From: Desulfuromonadaceae bacterium | GTDB lineage: Bacteria > Desulfobacterota > Desulfuromonadia > Geobacterales > Pseudopelobacteraceae | Length of the DNA: 64,000 nt | Direction of reading: 5' to 3' | NCBI GenBank assembly: GCA_028712075.1 | Contig: JAQTQX010000001.1 | Location: 186,001-250,000 of the forward strand | In this document: in pieces, positions 19,001 to 27,774 of the stretch | Layout: each line of letters begins with the position of its first letter | How positions within the stretch are numbered: position 1 is the first letter of the stretch | Position numbers and translations under genes: made by a program | Notes under the pieces: model-generated | Databases searched by the model: none | Told to the model about the DNA's origin: nothing | What the model saw: the letters and a program-made list of their open reading frames with translations, nothing else

Positions 19001-22000
19001 TTGAGGGTATGTGGCAATTGGTGGAAATGCTGCAGATGTTCAAGTCCAAAGAAAATCAGCACATCTTCTTTTCCGACCATGATACTGCTGCTCGCTATCA
19101 CACTACGTCATGGTGGTATCGCACCAGCATTAACATTTTGGATCGGGATCCCGGAGCTCTTCCACTTTGTTACCGTACCGATGACTTGTTTGATTATCTC
19201 CATTTTGACACTGACAGGATACGGTATCATGCCTCTTTTGTCGGTTTTCTTGGGACGAGAAAACAACGGGCACACATATTGGAAAATATCGCAAAGGAAT
19301 CACGACTCACGGTAATGATCGAAGCGACCGATGCTTTTTATGGACATTTGACGGCTGATGAAAAAATTGCGCGACGACAACGCTTCCTTGAAATATCTGC
19401 ACAATCTCTGTGTATCCTTTGTCCCTCTGGTGAGGGCACCAACTCGATTCGCTTCTATGAGGCACTTTCTCTGGGACGCCTGCCGGTGCTGCTTTCAGAT
19501 TGCCCGTTACCGTTTGAAGATGCAATTCCATACCAACGATTTGTCTGCCGCATTGCTCCCGAACATGCTGAAAACGCCGGGGAGATGCTCCTGAATTGGC
19601 TTTCCGGTATGGGGAGCGATAACCCTGTGGATCGCTGCAAGGAAGCCCGAAAAATATGGGAAGAGTGGTTTGCGCCCCCAGTGCTGCCTGATAGGCTTTG
19701 GAACGATTTTATCAGGACGCGTTTCAAGCGGGAAGCCCGGGAGAATGTTACGGAGCCTATTAATACGCCACATGACACCGAGCCACACTCCCCGAGGTCA
19801 CCGATTATTTATCTACAGCAGGGGCGGATTTCTGCAGCCGGGAACAATGTTTCAGAGGCTGAAAAGGCCTTTCTCAAAGCGATCAGATATGACCATCGAT
19901 GTTTTGAAGCCTATTTTGAACTTGGTTGCCTGCTCGCTTCTGCGGGGCGGTACCATGAAGCATCTGAGCGATTTTATGAGGCGTCGCTGCTACAGCCGGA
20001 TAATCCCGACATTTACCGCAGAGCGCTTACCTGCCTTGAGCAACTTGGGCGATTGAATGAGGCGGAATTTTGCAGAACGGAACTTTCCCGCATCGCAGAA
20101 CTACACCAACCCCGGATACTAGTTTCGGGAACTATTGCACCAGAAACGCATATGGATCTGGGCGATATTTTTCGGGAAGAAGAGCGTTGGGAAGAGGCCT
20201 TTGCAAGTTACTCTCAGGTCATTGCCATTGAACCCCGCAACCGGCTGGCGCAATTGCGGGCAGGGGGAGCACTTATTTTTCTTAACAGGCACAATGAAGC
20301 AGAGAGTTACCTCCGGCAGGCAGTGGCGCTTTTTCCGGATGATCCGGATTCTCACGTTAACCTCGCTTTTTGCCATCTTGCGGTCGGTCGCTGGCAAGAC
20401 GGTTGGAGGGAGTTTGAGTGGCGCAGAAAATATATTGCCGAAACTTTGCCCGATATCGCGGAGCTGCCGATACTGTCCGATCAGTCAGAAGTTCGGGGGA
20501 AAACGGTTTTAGTACATACGGAGCAGGGTTATGGCGATATGCTTCAGTTTGTACGATATCTGCACTTGCTGAAAGAATGCGGACCTGAAATTGTGTTGTC
20601 GGCTCCACAAAACCTGTGCAGGCTTTTCAGCTCCAGCAGATGCGCCATCAGGGTCGTTCCACATGGGGAAAAACTTCCAGCCACAGATTTTCAGACGCTG
20701 CTAATGAGCCTCCCCCTGGTTCTGGGTAAACTCCTCACGGCACCATTTGTTACAGATTCGTATGTAACCGCTGACAAGGAACTTGTCGAAATATGGCATA
20801 CCCGTCTTGCGGAACTTGAAGGGATCAAAGTCGGTCTTGCCTGGAAAGGACGTGATTTGGGGAAAAGCGGCTACCGCCGCTCTCTGAACTTTGAACAGCT
20901 TGCCCCCTTGCTTGAGGTCCCGGGATGTTCCTTTGTCAGTCTGCACCCGGAAGCTTTAGGGCCAGAGATATCCGGGGTAACGGATATGTCGCACTGCATA
21001 TCTGATTTTGCCGATACAGCCGCCATCATCAAGAACGTTGATCTGGTGATAACCGTTGACAGCGCGGTCGCCCATCTTGCAGGTGCGTTGGGGTGTCCCT
21101 GTCTGGTCGCTTTGCTGTACAGCCCTGACTGGCGGTGGTTCCCCCTGAATGCAAACAGCAGCCTCTGGTACCCTTCAATCAGAATCTATAGACAACCTGC
21201 ACCGGGTGAATGGCCACCGGTCGTCGAGAGCCTTGCATGTTCTCTTCGCGAAGAAATGCTTACCCGGAAGGGTAACGCCCTGCTAGAACATGGCAATGAA
21301 ATAGAAGCGCTGGCCTGTTATCAGGAGGCAGTAAGCCACAATGGCGCAACGGCTGCCGCATGGCTAAATCTGGGCGTACTGCTTCACAGATCTGGCAGAT
21401 TTACCGAAGGGCGCGATGCCATGCTGAATTCTGTACGCATAGACCCTGCGTATCCTGAGGCATGGCAGAATCTGGGTTTGCTTCAGCAGGCCCTTGGTGA
21501 CGTTACGGATGCCTGGCATTCGTTTCGCCGTGCTCTCGTTTTACGCCCGGACTACCCAACTGCGAAGTGGAATTTATCATTGCTGCAACTGCTTCTCGGC
21601 GATTACCGAGAGGGCTTCCGGAATTTCGAATTCCGTTTCCTGAAATCTCCGCCCACTCCAGTGCGTCACCAGAGTATCAAACGCTGGGAGGGAGAATACG
21701 TAGAGGGAAAGACGATTTTGGTACACGCAGAGCAGGGATACGGGGATACCATCCAGTTTGTCCGCTTCCTACCGTTGCTTGTGTCGAGAGGTGCAGTAAT
21801 CATTTTAGAACTGCAGGATCAGAGCCTGACCGAACTGTTACGGTCCATTGACGCTCCGATTACGGTAATAACCAGAAACGATGAAACGCCTTATGCAGAC
21901 TTTCAGATACCTTTGATGAGCCTTCCGCGTATCTTTGATATCACTCTGGAAACAGTTCAGGCATGCAAACCGTATCTGTGTCCTCCTTCTGATAAGGTTA

Positions 22001-22506
22001 AAGTGTGGGGAAACCACTTGGCCAAAGAGAGTGGGCTCAAAGTCGGTCTTGCCTGGAAAGGGCGGGATGAACATATAAATGATAGATTTCGATCATGTCC
22101 TCTGGAAGTGCTTTTGCCACTGGCAAAACTGAAAGGGGTAAGATACTATTCGCTTCAGGCCGGTGTTGGCAGAGAGCAGATAGAACCGCTCAGACAGCAA
22201 TTTGAGATTGATGATTTTTCAGATCTCATTTGCAGTTTTGACGATACTGCGGCTCTAATGGTAAACCTTGATCTAATAATAACGGTTGATACTGCAATGG
22301 CTCATCTTGCCGGTGCTCTGGGATTACAAACGTGGCTCATGCTTCCTTATTCGCCTGACTGGAGATGGGGGCTAAATAGTGCAACAACAGCATGGTATCC
22401 AACTATAACCTTATTTAGACAAGACTCGCCTGATGATTGGCACGGGGTTGTATCGAGGGTTGTAAACGAACTTTCCTGCCAACTATATAAAATTATTTCC
22501 AAGTAG
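16015..22506 (+). CDS. Giant modular TPR / GT9-like glycosyltransferase (four modules) with internal exostosin-like domain
   Basis: This is a 2163-aa cytoplasmic-looking protein. Four modules each carry TPRs followed by a GT9 (heptosyltransferase)-like domain. The N-terminal GT motif EQGYGDxxQ(F)xR occurs near residues 174, 684 (as EQAFGDTIQFVRF), 1502 and 1905. The C-terminal motif DT(S)AxAHxAGA occurs near 352, 865, 1682 and 2092, each followed by a DWRW...WYP signature. Between modules 2 and 3 (about 930-1245) is an exostosin/GT47-like domain with VYMYRPGYD, FPYYL and GTNSIRFYEALSLGRLPVLLSD. Modules 3 and 4 keep LAWKGRD; modules 1 and 2 diverge there (CLSGRLE, CWWGRQT), so some modules may be inactive. 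A TTG start at 16015 with AAGGCG upstream is used; ATG 16054 is the alternative. The substrate is unknown. Confidence 0.8.
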   Translation: MNCNTNISLSTNTMSPDQLLQEALQKHESGDVETAAELYRMLLTEYPFVSAASFNLGNIQMEQGLYEEAEKSYRNALEYEPGIVRAKLNLAFVVQEQGRYDEAIALNEELIKDNDELPEAAFNLATLRLLTGDFESGWKGYEQRFNTLNPVPRMHDDIPDWDGESRQGLHLLVCLEQGYGDAIQMSRYIQILANSELAVTVEAPKSLHTLFSSIPGVKECVARGTDLPRVDTKIHIMSLPGILKTSLETIPTVSPFISQDRLVQFFRTLLANNGGLKVGICLSGRLELPVNRKRRCPESFINTLLATGGVTFISLQKDLPITDERAVDLTGYLTDFSDTAALIENLDLVITIDTAIAHIAATIGKPTWLMLPFVPDWRWLLKRDDSPWYPTMRIFRQQVRGEWEPLIVRVKQELDIMIFNTAVTLINQGVAFDEQGNFEKALSCYRSAIAYDKDSALLYYNMGNSLKNMGESKKAEEAYEKALSINSQIAEAWHNLAILYQERGKRENAYRCIANALAIRPNFADALHTLGELYQADERLPEAIDSFLKAVRSEPGSARSWNSLGIAYQNAEEDRKAEECYRNALKHENTHLHARNNLGAALLTLRKAHESIYVLEQLVEMAPDYYDGHWNLACSLLAVGNFEHGWAQFEYRLLKHSPVEEEHCDIPRWDGVAPLSGKTILLTGEQAFGDTIQFVRFAPCLAALGTHVILECQAPPLVPLMAGAVGVDRVICRGETLPHVDFRLPLLSLPYKLGITPVRIAENYPYIHPDQEKLGFWKQLVSLDPGLRVGICWWGRQTTRNRRRSCSPDLLVPLSEVSGITLYRLQVGGEAPSPPFELIDHTEKIKDFADTAALISCLDLVITIDTAVAHLAGALGKPVWLMLPPTGDWRWLLEEKDSPWYPSMQIFRQSNEFGWRTVIDRIAKKLRHVTTPSVYMYRPGYDFPELDHLGKRLIPFLTDNDTLAEGINAKTVTDPEDADLFLFPYYLENLTEWVTIEGMWQLVEMLQMFKSKENQHIFFSDHDTAARYHTTSWWYRTSINILDRDPGALPLCYRTDDLFDYLHFDTDRIRYHASFVGFLGTRKQRAHILENIAKESRLTVMIEATDAFYGHLTADEKIARRQRFLEISAQSLCILCPSGEGTNSIRFYEALSLGRLPVLLSDCPLPFEDAIPYQRFVCRIAPEHAENAGEMLLNWLSGMGSDNPVDRCKEARKIWEEWFAPPVLPDRLWNDFIRTRFKREARENVTEPINTPHDTEPHSPRSPIIYLQQGRISAAGNNVSEAEKAFLKAIRYDHRCFEAYFELGCLLASAGRYHEASERFYEASLLQPDNPDIYRRALTCLEQLGRLNEAEFCRTELSRIAELHQPRILVSGTIAPETHMDLGDIFREEERWEEAFASYSQVIAIEPRNRLAQLRAGGALIFLNRHNEAESYLRQAVALFPDDPDSHVNLAFCHLAVGRWQDGWREFEWRRKYIAETLPDIAELPILSDQSEVRGKTVLVHTEQGYGDMLQFVRYLHLLKECGPEIVLSAPQNLCRLFSSSRCAIRVVPHGEKLPATDFQTLLMSLPLVLGKLLTAPFVTDSYVTADKELVEIWHTRLAELEGIKVGLAWKGRDLGKSGYRRSLNFEQLAPLLEVPGCSFVSLHPEALGPEISGVTDMSHCISDFADTAAIIKNVDLVITVDSAVAHLAGALGCPCLVALLYSPDWRWFPLNANSSLWYPSIRIYRQPAPGEWPPVVESLACSLREEMLTRKGNALLEHGNEIEALACYQEAVSHNGATAAAWLNLGVLLHRSGRFTEGRDAMLNSVRIDPAYPEAWQNLGLLQQALGDVTDAWHSFRRALVLRPDYPTAKWNLSLLQLLLGDYREGFRNFEFRFLKSPPTPVRHQSIKRWEGEYVEGKTILVHAEQGYGDTIQFVRFLPLLVSRGAVIILELQDQSLTELLRSIDAPITVITRNDETPYADFQIPLMSLPRIFDITLETVQACKPYLCPPSDKVKVWGNHLAKESGLKVGLAWKGRDEHINDRFRSCPLEVLLPLAKLKGVRYYSLQAGVGREQIEPLRQQFEIDDFSDLICSFDDTAALMVNLDLIITVDTAMAHLAGALGLQTWLMLPYSPDWRWGLNSATTAWYPTITLFRQDSPDDWHGVVSRVVNELSCQLYKIISK

Positions 22507-22514
22507 AGGATCGT

Positions 22515-22754
22515 ATGTATACTTCACCACGATCAATAGCTAGATTTTTTGAATTTATGGAAAACATTTCCTTCGAAACCTATCCTGAAACTCCATCAGA
22601 AATCCATAATACGGCAACGGAACAAGCAATTGCTAACCTGTTCAATAACTTTGATCTCCCGTATTCATCCCGCATTTTGGATGTTCCACTGGATGTATCT
22701 ACCGACACAGGATACAGCGGGAATTATGAAAATATTTCAATCGCTACGATTTGA
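22515..22754 (+). pseudogene. Small ORF, probable remnant of a methyltransferase gene
   Basis: This is 79 codons beginning 8 bp after the giant gene. ATEQAIANLFNNFDLPYSSRILDV resembles the helix and first SAM-binding strand that open many class I methyltransferases, but the glycine loop is missing. The sequence then jumps to DTGYSGNYEN, a motif resembling one near 27480. The frame closes shortly after, and a +1 frame continues as FQSLRFDY. A deleted and fused relic is the best explanation; an expressed small protein cannot be excluded. Confidence 0.4.
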
Positions 22755-22778
22755 TTACTAAATTGAACGGTGGATAAG

Positions 22779-23444
22779 ATGAAAATACTTGATGACATTT
22801 TCTGCTCATACGGCACAGATAAGAGTTCGAAAGTCCACAATTTTTCGGACGTCTATCATGTCGCACTCAATCCTGGACGCCACGAAGTGAAAGCTGTTCT
22901 AGAGATCGGTATATTCGGTTCAACACCTGACAATGCCGGAGCAAGTCTGAAATCGTGGGCAGAATATTTTCCCAATGCAGTTATTTACGGCGTGGACTTG
23001 TTTAATTATTCATTTCTTAATACGGACAGGATCAAAACCATCGTCGCCGATCAGGGACTGATTCCAGGCAATCTCGATCATATTATTGAGGAAATTGGTG
23101 GTGAAATCGATCTGATTATTGATGATGGCAGTCACATGATGCATCACCAGCAGACTTCTTTTGGTTATCTGTTTAAGTATCTTAAGTCAGGAGGTTATTA
23201 TATCATTGAGGATCTTCAGACCTCCTACCATGAGATCTGCAATCCAACCAAAACTGAGTACAATACTGTGCTTATGCTTGAGATACTCAGACATTCCGGG
23301 ATTGTGCTCAGTGACTATATTACTGATGCTGATAAACAGTATATACAACGTTTTGTAGACTCCTGCGAAATTCACAAAATAACTCCATTTGCATCTGAAA
23401 CTTCGCTGATCAGGAAACGATCGGTCTTGCCTCGCAATGGATAA
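22779..23444 (+). CDS. Class I SAM-dependent methyltransferase (sugar O-methyltransferase-like)
   Basis: The protein is 221 aa. VLEIGIFGSTPDNAGASLKSWAEYFPNAVIYGVDLF is a SAM-binding region of the type found in MycE/rhamnosyl O-methyltransferase-like and CmcI-like enzymes. IDLIIDDGSHMMHHQQTSF carries the acidic pair and histidine typical of metal-dependent sugar O-methyltransferases, and YYIIEDLQTSY follows. It probably methylates a sugar hydroxyl in the local glycan. The ATG at 22779 has GGTGGA five bases upstream; a GTG at 22770 is the alternative. The 3' end overlaps the next gene by 8 bp, so the two are co-translated. Confidence 0.75.
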   Translation: MKILDDIFCSYGTDKSSKVHNFSDVYHVALNPGRHEVKAVLEIGIFGSTPDNAGASLKSWAEYFPNAVIYGVDLFNYSFLNTDRIKTIVADQGLIPGNLDHIIEEIGGEIDLIIDDGSHMMHHQQTSFGYLFKYLKSGGYYIIEDLQTSYHEICNPTKTEYNTVLMLEILRHSGIVLSDYITDADKQYIQRFVDSCEIHKITPFASETSLIRKRSVLPRNG

Positions 23445-25626
23445 CGAATTTTCTGAAGCCATTCAGTTTTACCACAACGGTCAGCTGTCAGCGGCTGAAT
23501 CTGTATGCCGCCGAATAATTGCCCGGAATCCGTCAGATGCCGAAGCAATGCATTTATTGGGTTTACTTGCGTATCAGCAAGGACAATTTCAGGATGCCTT
23601 AGAATTGATTGGTCGTGCCATCGATCTTTCCCCTGCCGTTCCAGGGCCATACCTTTGTTTGGGCGAAATATTCAGATCTATTGGACGGCCTGAACAGGCC
23701 GAGGCAGTCCTTTGTCAGGCTTTAAAGGTAAATCCGGACTTTTCAGAAGCATTTGTCAATCTTTCTAACCTATTGAATGAGCAAGGCCGTTGTGTCGAAG
23801 CTGAAAATATTTGCCGTAAAGCTTTGGAGATAAATCCTGACAATATCGAGGTTCTCTGTAACCTCGGCAATTCTCTGCATGACCAGGGTAAATTTCAGGA
23901 TGCCGAAACAGCTTATCGAGTGGCGTTAACTCGAAATCCGGAATACGCTTCAACATATAACAATCTTGCAGTTACCCTGAACAGTGCCGGTCGTTATGGA
24001 GAGGCTTTACTAGCCTGTGAGCAGGCACTGGCACGTTCTCACAATTCAGCCGAAGCATGTGTCAATAAGGGAATTGCGCTGAAAGGATTGGGGCGTTTTC
24101 AAGAAGCTGAACATGCATATCGACAGTCGTTGGAGATTCGCCCTGATCAGGCATCAACATATAGCAGCCTCGGAACAGTGCTTTCCGGGCTTGGTCGTCA
24201 TGATGAAGCGATTGCCGCATACCAGCAGGCATTGATTCTGAAACCGAACCTGCATGAATGCCGTCTTAAGCTGACCATGATGATGGCAACACTACAAAAT
24301 GAAACGAGATCGTTATCAACTCCGGACGCGAAATTTGAACAGGCGCTTGATGAATTAGAACAGGTAATGTCTCAAGAGACATGGCCTTCACTGGGAGCTG
24401 CCATAGGGGTTGCACAACCATTTGCCATTGCCTATCATCCCGGTGATCATACAGCTTCCCTGTCACACTATGGTTCCATTGCCTGTCACGCGCGATCCTT
24501 ATGGTTTGCAAGTCGTTCTTTTCCGGTGCCTGTTGTTAGCCATACTCGGGAACGATTGCGATTATTGATCGTTTCCGGGCAGATCAGCAACCATTCGGTC
24601 TGGAATGTAATCCTGCATGGACTCCTGAAGCATCTTGACCGTACCCGATTTGAAGTCATTTTATACAACACCACTCCGCATCATACATCCGAAGCCGATC
24701 TGGCAAAGAAGATGGTGGATTGCTATCGTCATGGGCGGGCAGACTGGTTACAACTGCTACTCGCTGACCAACCGGACGCAATATTCTATCCAGAAATAGC
24801 GATGGATCCAGTTACTGTTCAGCTTGCGACCCTCCGTCTGGCCCCTTTGCAGATCGCCGGCTGGGGGCATCCGATCACTACCGGTTTACCAACGATGGAC
24901 CTGTTCGTTTCAGGAGAATTGCTGGAGCGTTCTAACGCAGAGGTAGATTATTGCGAACAATTGGTACGGCTACCGGGTACCGGTGCCTGTAGCGTACTTC
25001 CACTGATAGAGCCATCACCTCCTGATCCGATATTTTTGGATCTCCCTCTGGATCTGGATTTAACCCGTTTTTTCATCTGCCAGCAGGCAGCAAAATTTGC
25101 ACCAGAGTTCGATGATATCTACCCCCGTATAGCCCGTGCATCATCTCCCTGCAGATTCTGGTTTGTGTGCGATGCAAAGGCTTCCGATGTAGCAGTGTTG
25201 CAGAATAGAATATGTCATTCCTTTGTTTCTTGGGGCCTTGATCCAGCGATATATGTTCGCTTCATCGACTGGATGCCCGGTGAGCAGTTTCTCGGGACAC
25301 TCGATGTTATGGACATCTTCCTTGATACTCCGGCATTTTCAGGATATACCACTGCGTGGCAGGCTTTGCACAGGGGTCTGCCAATAGTGACGCTTGAAGG
25401 GCGCTACATGCGGCAGAGACTTGCGGCCGGATTGCTCCGGCGTATAGGAATTACCGGCACTATTGCAACGGATGAACATGATTATGTGCATAAAGCTGCT
25501 GCTCTCACCCGTAATCGAGAATTGAGAATTAAACTTCGCACCTGCCAATTGCAAAATGCTCAGAGAGCCGATGAAGATATTAATGTAGTCAGGGCCTTTG
25601 AGTCGGCCATCTCAAATTTCCAATGA
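23437..25626 (+). CDS. TPR protein with GT41 (O-GlcNAc transferase/SPINDLY)-like domain
   Basis: The protein is 729 aa. Eight or so TPRs fill residues 1-290 (AFVNLSNLLNEQGRCVEAE, VLCNLGNSLHDQGKFQDAE and so on). The catalytic region (about 365-725) has RLRLLIVSGQISNHSVWN, the GT41-like LAPLQIAGWGHPITTGLPTMDLFVSG, and a donor-binding stretch DIFLDTPAFSGYTTAWQALHRGLPIVTLEGRYMRQRLAAGLLRRIG. This is the OGT architecture, but it is more diverged than the two GT41 proteins at 36.5-40.1 kb (TPAFSGYTTAW against TFPYHGTTTTC). TPRs in OGT-like enzymes bind protein acceptors. The acceptor here is unknown; flagellin is a candidate by context. Confidence 0.82.
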   Translation: MDNEFSEAIQFYHNGQLSAAESVCRRIIARNPSDAEAMHLLGLLAYQQGQFQDALELIGRAIDLSPAVPGPYLCLGEIFRSIGRPEQAEAVLCQALKVNPDFSEAFVNLSNLLNEQGRCVEAENICRKALEINPDNIEVLCNLGNSLHDQGKFQDAETAYRVALTRNPEYASTYNNLAVTLNSAGRYGEALLACEQALARSHNSAEACVNKGIALKGLGRFQEAEHAYRQSLEIRPDQASTYSSLGTVLSGLGRHDEAIAAYQQALILKPNLHECRLKLTMMMATLQNETRSLSTPDAKFEQALDELEQVMSQETWPSLGAAIGVAQPFAIAYHPGDHTASLSHYGSIACHARSLWFASRSFPVPVVSHTRERLRLLIVSGQISNHSVWNVILHGLLKHLDRTRFEVILYNTTPHHTSEADLAKKMVDCYRHGRADWLQLLLADQPDAIFYPEIAMDPVTVQLATLRLAPLQIAGWGHPITTGLPTMDLFVSGELLERSNAEVDYCEQLVRLPGTGACSVLPLIEPSPPDPIFLDLPLDLDLTRFFICQQAAKFAPEFDDIYPRIARASSPCRFWFVCDAKASDVAVLQNRICHSFVSWGLDPAIYVRFIDWMPGEQFLGTLDVMDIFLDTPAFSGYTTAWQALHRGLPIVTLEGRYMRQRLAAGLLRRIGITGTIATDEHDYVHKAAALTRNRELRIKLRTCQLQNAQRADEDINVVRAFESAISNFQ

Positions 25627-25665
25627 GAATGCTGTCTCGTGACACCTTTATGGAAGGTTCGCCAT

Positions 25666-26622
25666 ATGTATCCTGGCCGTATTCTCTACCTTAATCATGA
25701 CAATCCAAACCCATCCGGTGGGGTTCGGGTTGTCTATGATCATGTCCGTCATTTGATGAAAAATGGATACCGTGCATATGTCGTCCATCAAAATGACGGC
25801 TTCAGGCCAGCCTGGTTTGAGGAAGATGTGCCGGTATTGTACTGCAATCATCAGTTCCGTCTTCAGCCTGATGATCTGGTCATACTACCTGAGGACCATT
25901 CCCTGTTTCTGGAACTTTTCCGATCCGCGCCGGTGCGGAAAATTGTATTTTGCCAGAACCATTTCTACATTTTTGAGGGACTTCACTCTCACTGCTCCTG
26001 GGAATCACTCAGCATTTCAGGAGTAATGGCCTGTTCAAATCCGGTTACTGACTTTATCCGCACTTCTCTTTATTTCAGGAATGTCGAGACGGTCCATAAT
26101 GCCATCTCTCCGCTATTCACTGAAACTTCGCCAAAAACATTCCAAGTGGCTTACATGCCACGTAAACGTCCGCTTGAAGCACAATTTATAAGAAATCTAT
26201 GTGACCGCCTTCTCGAGCCAGAGTATAAAATTGCATGGGTAGCTATAGACGGAATGAACCAGCATGCTGTTGCGAAAACCTTGGGAGAATCCGCCCTGTT
26301 TCTTTCTCTGGGACGACTTGAGGGGTTTGGCTTGCCACCTCTCGAAGCAATGGCAAGCGGTTGTCTTGTTGTCGGTTTTACCGGTTTTGGCGGACGGGAA
26401 TATGCCCAAGCAGATAACGGACTCTGGTGTGCAGAAGATGACCTAGTGGGTTGCAGCAACGCTCTGGCGGGAGCTGTTCGCATGATACGCGACCAATCCC
26501 CTGAGGGGACACGTTTAATCTCGAATGCACTCAAAACCGCCGCAGAATACTCGCCCAAGCGGCAGGAAAAAGAACTACTTAAAGCAATTCGGCATTTTCT
26601 GGGAGTTCCCCGTGAAGATTGA
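25666..26622 (+). CDS. Glycosyltransferase, GT4/GT1-like
   Basis: This is about 318 aa. The N-terminal RILYLNHDNPNPSGGVRVVYDHVRHLM is a GT-B acceptor-side start, and the C-terminal ALFLSLGRLEGFGLPPLEAMASGCLVVGFTGFGGREY is the E-x7-E donor-nucleotide motif of GT4. It transfers a sugar from a nucleotide donor to an unknown acceptor, and no membrane segment is seen. The ATG at 25666 has GGAAGG about nine bases upstream; a GTG at 25639 is possible. The end overlaps the next gene by 11 bp, consistent with a single plus-strand operon from about 16 to 32 kb. Confidence 0.82.
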   Translation: MYPGRILYLNHDNPNPSGGVRVVYDHVRHLMKNGYRAYVVHQNDGFRPAWFEEDVPVLYCNHQFRLQPDDLVILPEDHSLFLELFRSAPVRKIVFCQNHFYIFEGLHSHCSWESLSISGVMACSNPVTDFIRTSLYFRNVETVHNAISPLFTETSPKTFQVAYMPRKRPLEAQFIRNLCDRLLEPEYKIAWVAIDGMNQHAVAKTLGESALFLSLGRLEGFGLPPLEAMASGCLVVGFTGFGGREYAQADNGLWCAEDDLVGCSNALAGAVRMIRDQSPEGTRLISNALKTAAEYSPKRQEKELLKAIRHFLGVPRED

Positions 26623-27757
26623 ACTGATTACCATGTGGTACAACGAGGAATTTCTTGCGCCGTTTTTTTTGAATCACTATAGCTGGGTAGATAAGATTCA
26701 CATACTGCTTGATGCAGATACCGATGACAATACCGAAAAAATTGCCGCACGCTATCCTAATGTTTCAGTTGAATATTTTAAATTCCCGAACATGATGGAT
26801 GATCTGATCAAATCGAGAAAAATAAATGAAAAATACCGGTCTATTACTGATGCGGATTACATAATCGTTGTGGATTCGGATGAATTCATTTTATGCAACA
26901 GGCTAACCGATGTGGTAAAAGATCACATTATTTTAAAAGATAAAAGCATCTATTTTGCCGTATTATGGCAGATTTACCAACATGAGCATGATATCAGACC
27001 TGATCCGTCAAAACCGGTTTACCCTCAGCGCCGCCATGGTGATCCGACCATCGCCAATTGTAATATCAAGCCTGTGGTCGTAAAAGCGGGATTAAATCTT
27101 GTGTGGGGTGTTGGCAATCATTCGGTTGTGCTTGATGGTAAACATATGAGTTGGCTTACGCCACATGTCGATGTTATGTCTGAACATGGTGTGAGCGTCC
27201 GACCTGTCGATATGATGCAAGGAGCCCATTGGAGACTGTTTGACCTGAATGAAACCATCAACAGAAGAATAAGAAATAGAGCAAACAGGCAATCTCAGGT
27301 TAACTTATCTACCAATTTATCATCCCATCTGCATAAGACATCTGTTAATGAGATTACTGCTGAATTTAACCGGATGAAAGGGTGTCCTGTTGTGCTACAA
27401 GATCGAATATGTTCATCTGACTGTGGAGTGGAGCATACCAGTATATTTGAAGCCCTGCTGGCGGACAATTCCTATTCGGGGAATTACGAAGCCAATCAAT
27501 ATCCCTATGGTGTCAGCCATATGTTTGAGTGTAGTGAAGTACCGGATTGGTATATTTCGGTTAGACCGCAGTCATCATTTGAAGCATTGGTTGATGAAAC
27601 GTTTTTGCTTGCCTGCGAATATCATAAGAACGGCAATCGAGACAAGGCGATCACGCTACTGAAAAAAGCGCTATTGTCGTCACCTGATTCTGAACATTAC
27701 AACTTTTATTTGCTACAGTGGCAAAATGAGGTGCGTGAACCTGGAAAGTGTTTCTGA
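26612..27757 (+). CDS. Glycosyltransferase, GT2/GT92-like, with short TPR-like tail
   Basis: This is about 381 aa. It begins VKIELITMWYNEEFLAPFFLNHY with a GTG start (26612) preceded by GGGAG. IIVVDSDEFIL supplies the DxD-type metal site near residue 90. The pattern of conserved residues resembles GT2_4/GT92-like enzymes. Residues 295-320 contain SYSGNYEANQYPYGV, and the end (AITLLKKALLSSPDSEHYNFYLL) resembles one TPR. A longer upstream frame exists but would overlap the previous gene extensively. Donor and acceptor are unknown. Confidence 0.72.
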   Translation: MKIELITMWYNEEFLAPFFLNHYSWVDKIHILLDADTDDNTEKIAARYPNVSVEYFKFPNMMDDLIKSRKINEKYRSITDADYIIVVDSDEFILCNRLTDVVKDHIILKDKSIYFAVLWQIYQHEHDIRPDPSKPVYPQRRHGDPTIANCNIKPVVVKAGLNLVWGVGNHSVVLDGKHMSWLTPHVDVMSEHGVSVRPVDMMQGAHWRLFDLNETINRRIRNRANRQSQVNLSTNLSSHLHKTSVNEITAEFNRMKGCPVVLQDRICSSDCGVEHTSIFEALLADNSYSGNYEANQYPYGVSHMFECSEVPDWYISVRPQSSFEALVDETFLLACEYHKNGNRDKAITLLKKALLSSPDSEHYNFYLLQWQNEVREPGKCF

Positions 27758-27774
27758 CTGAGGAGGATAATGTC

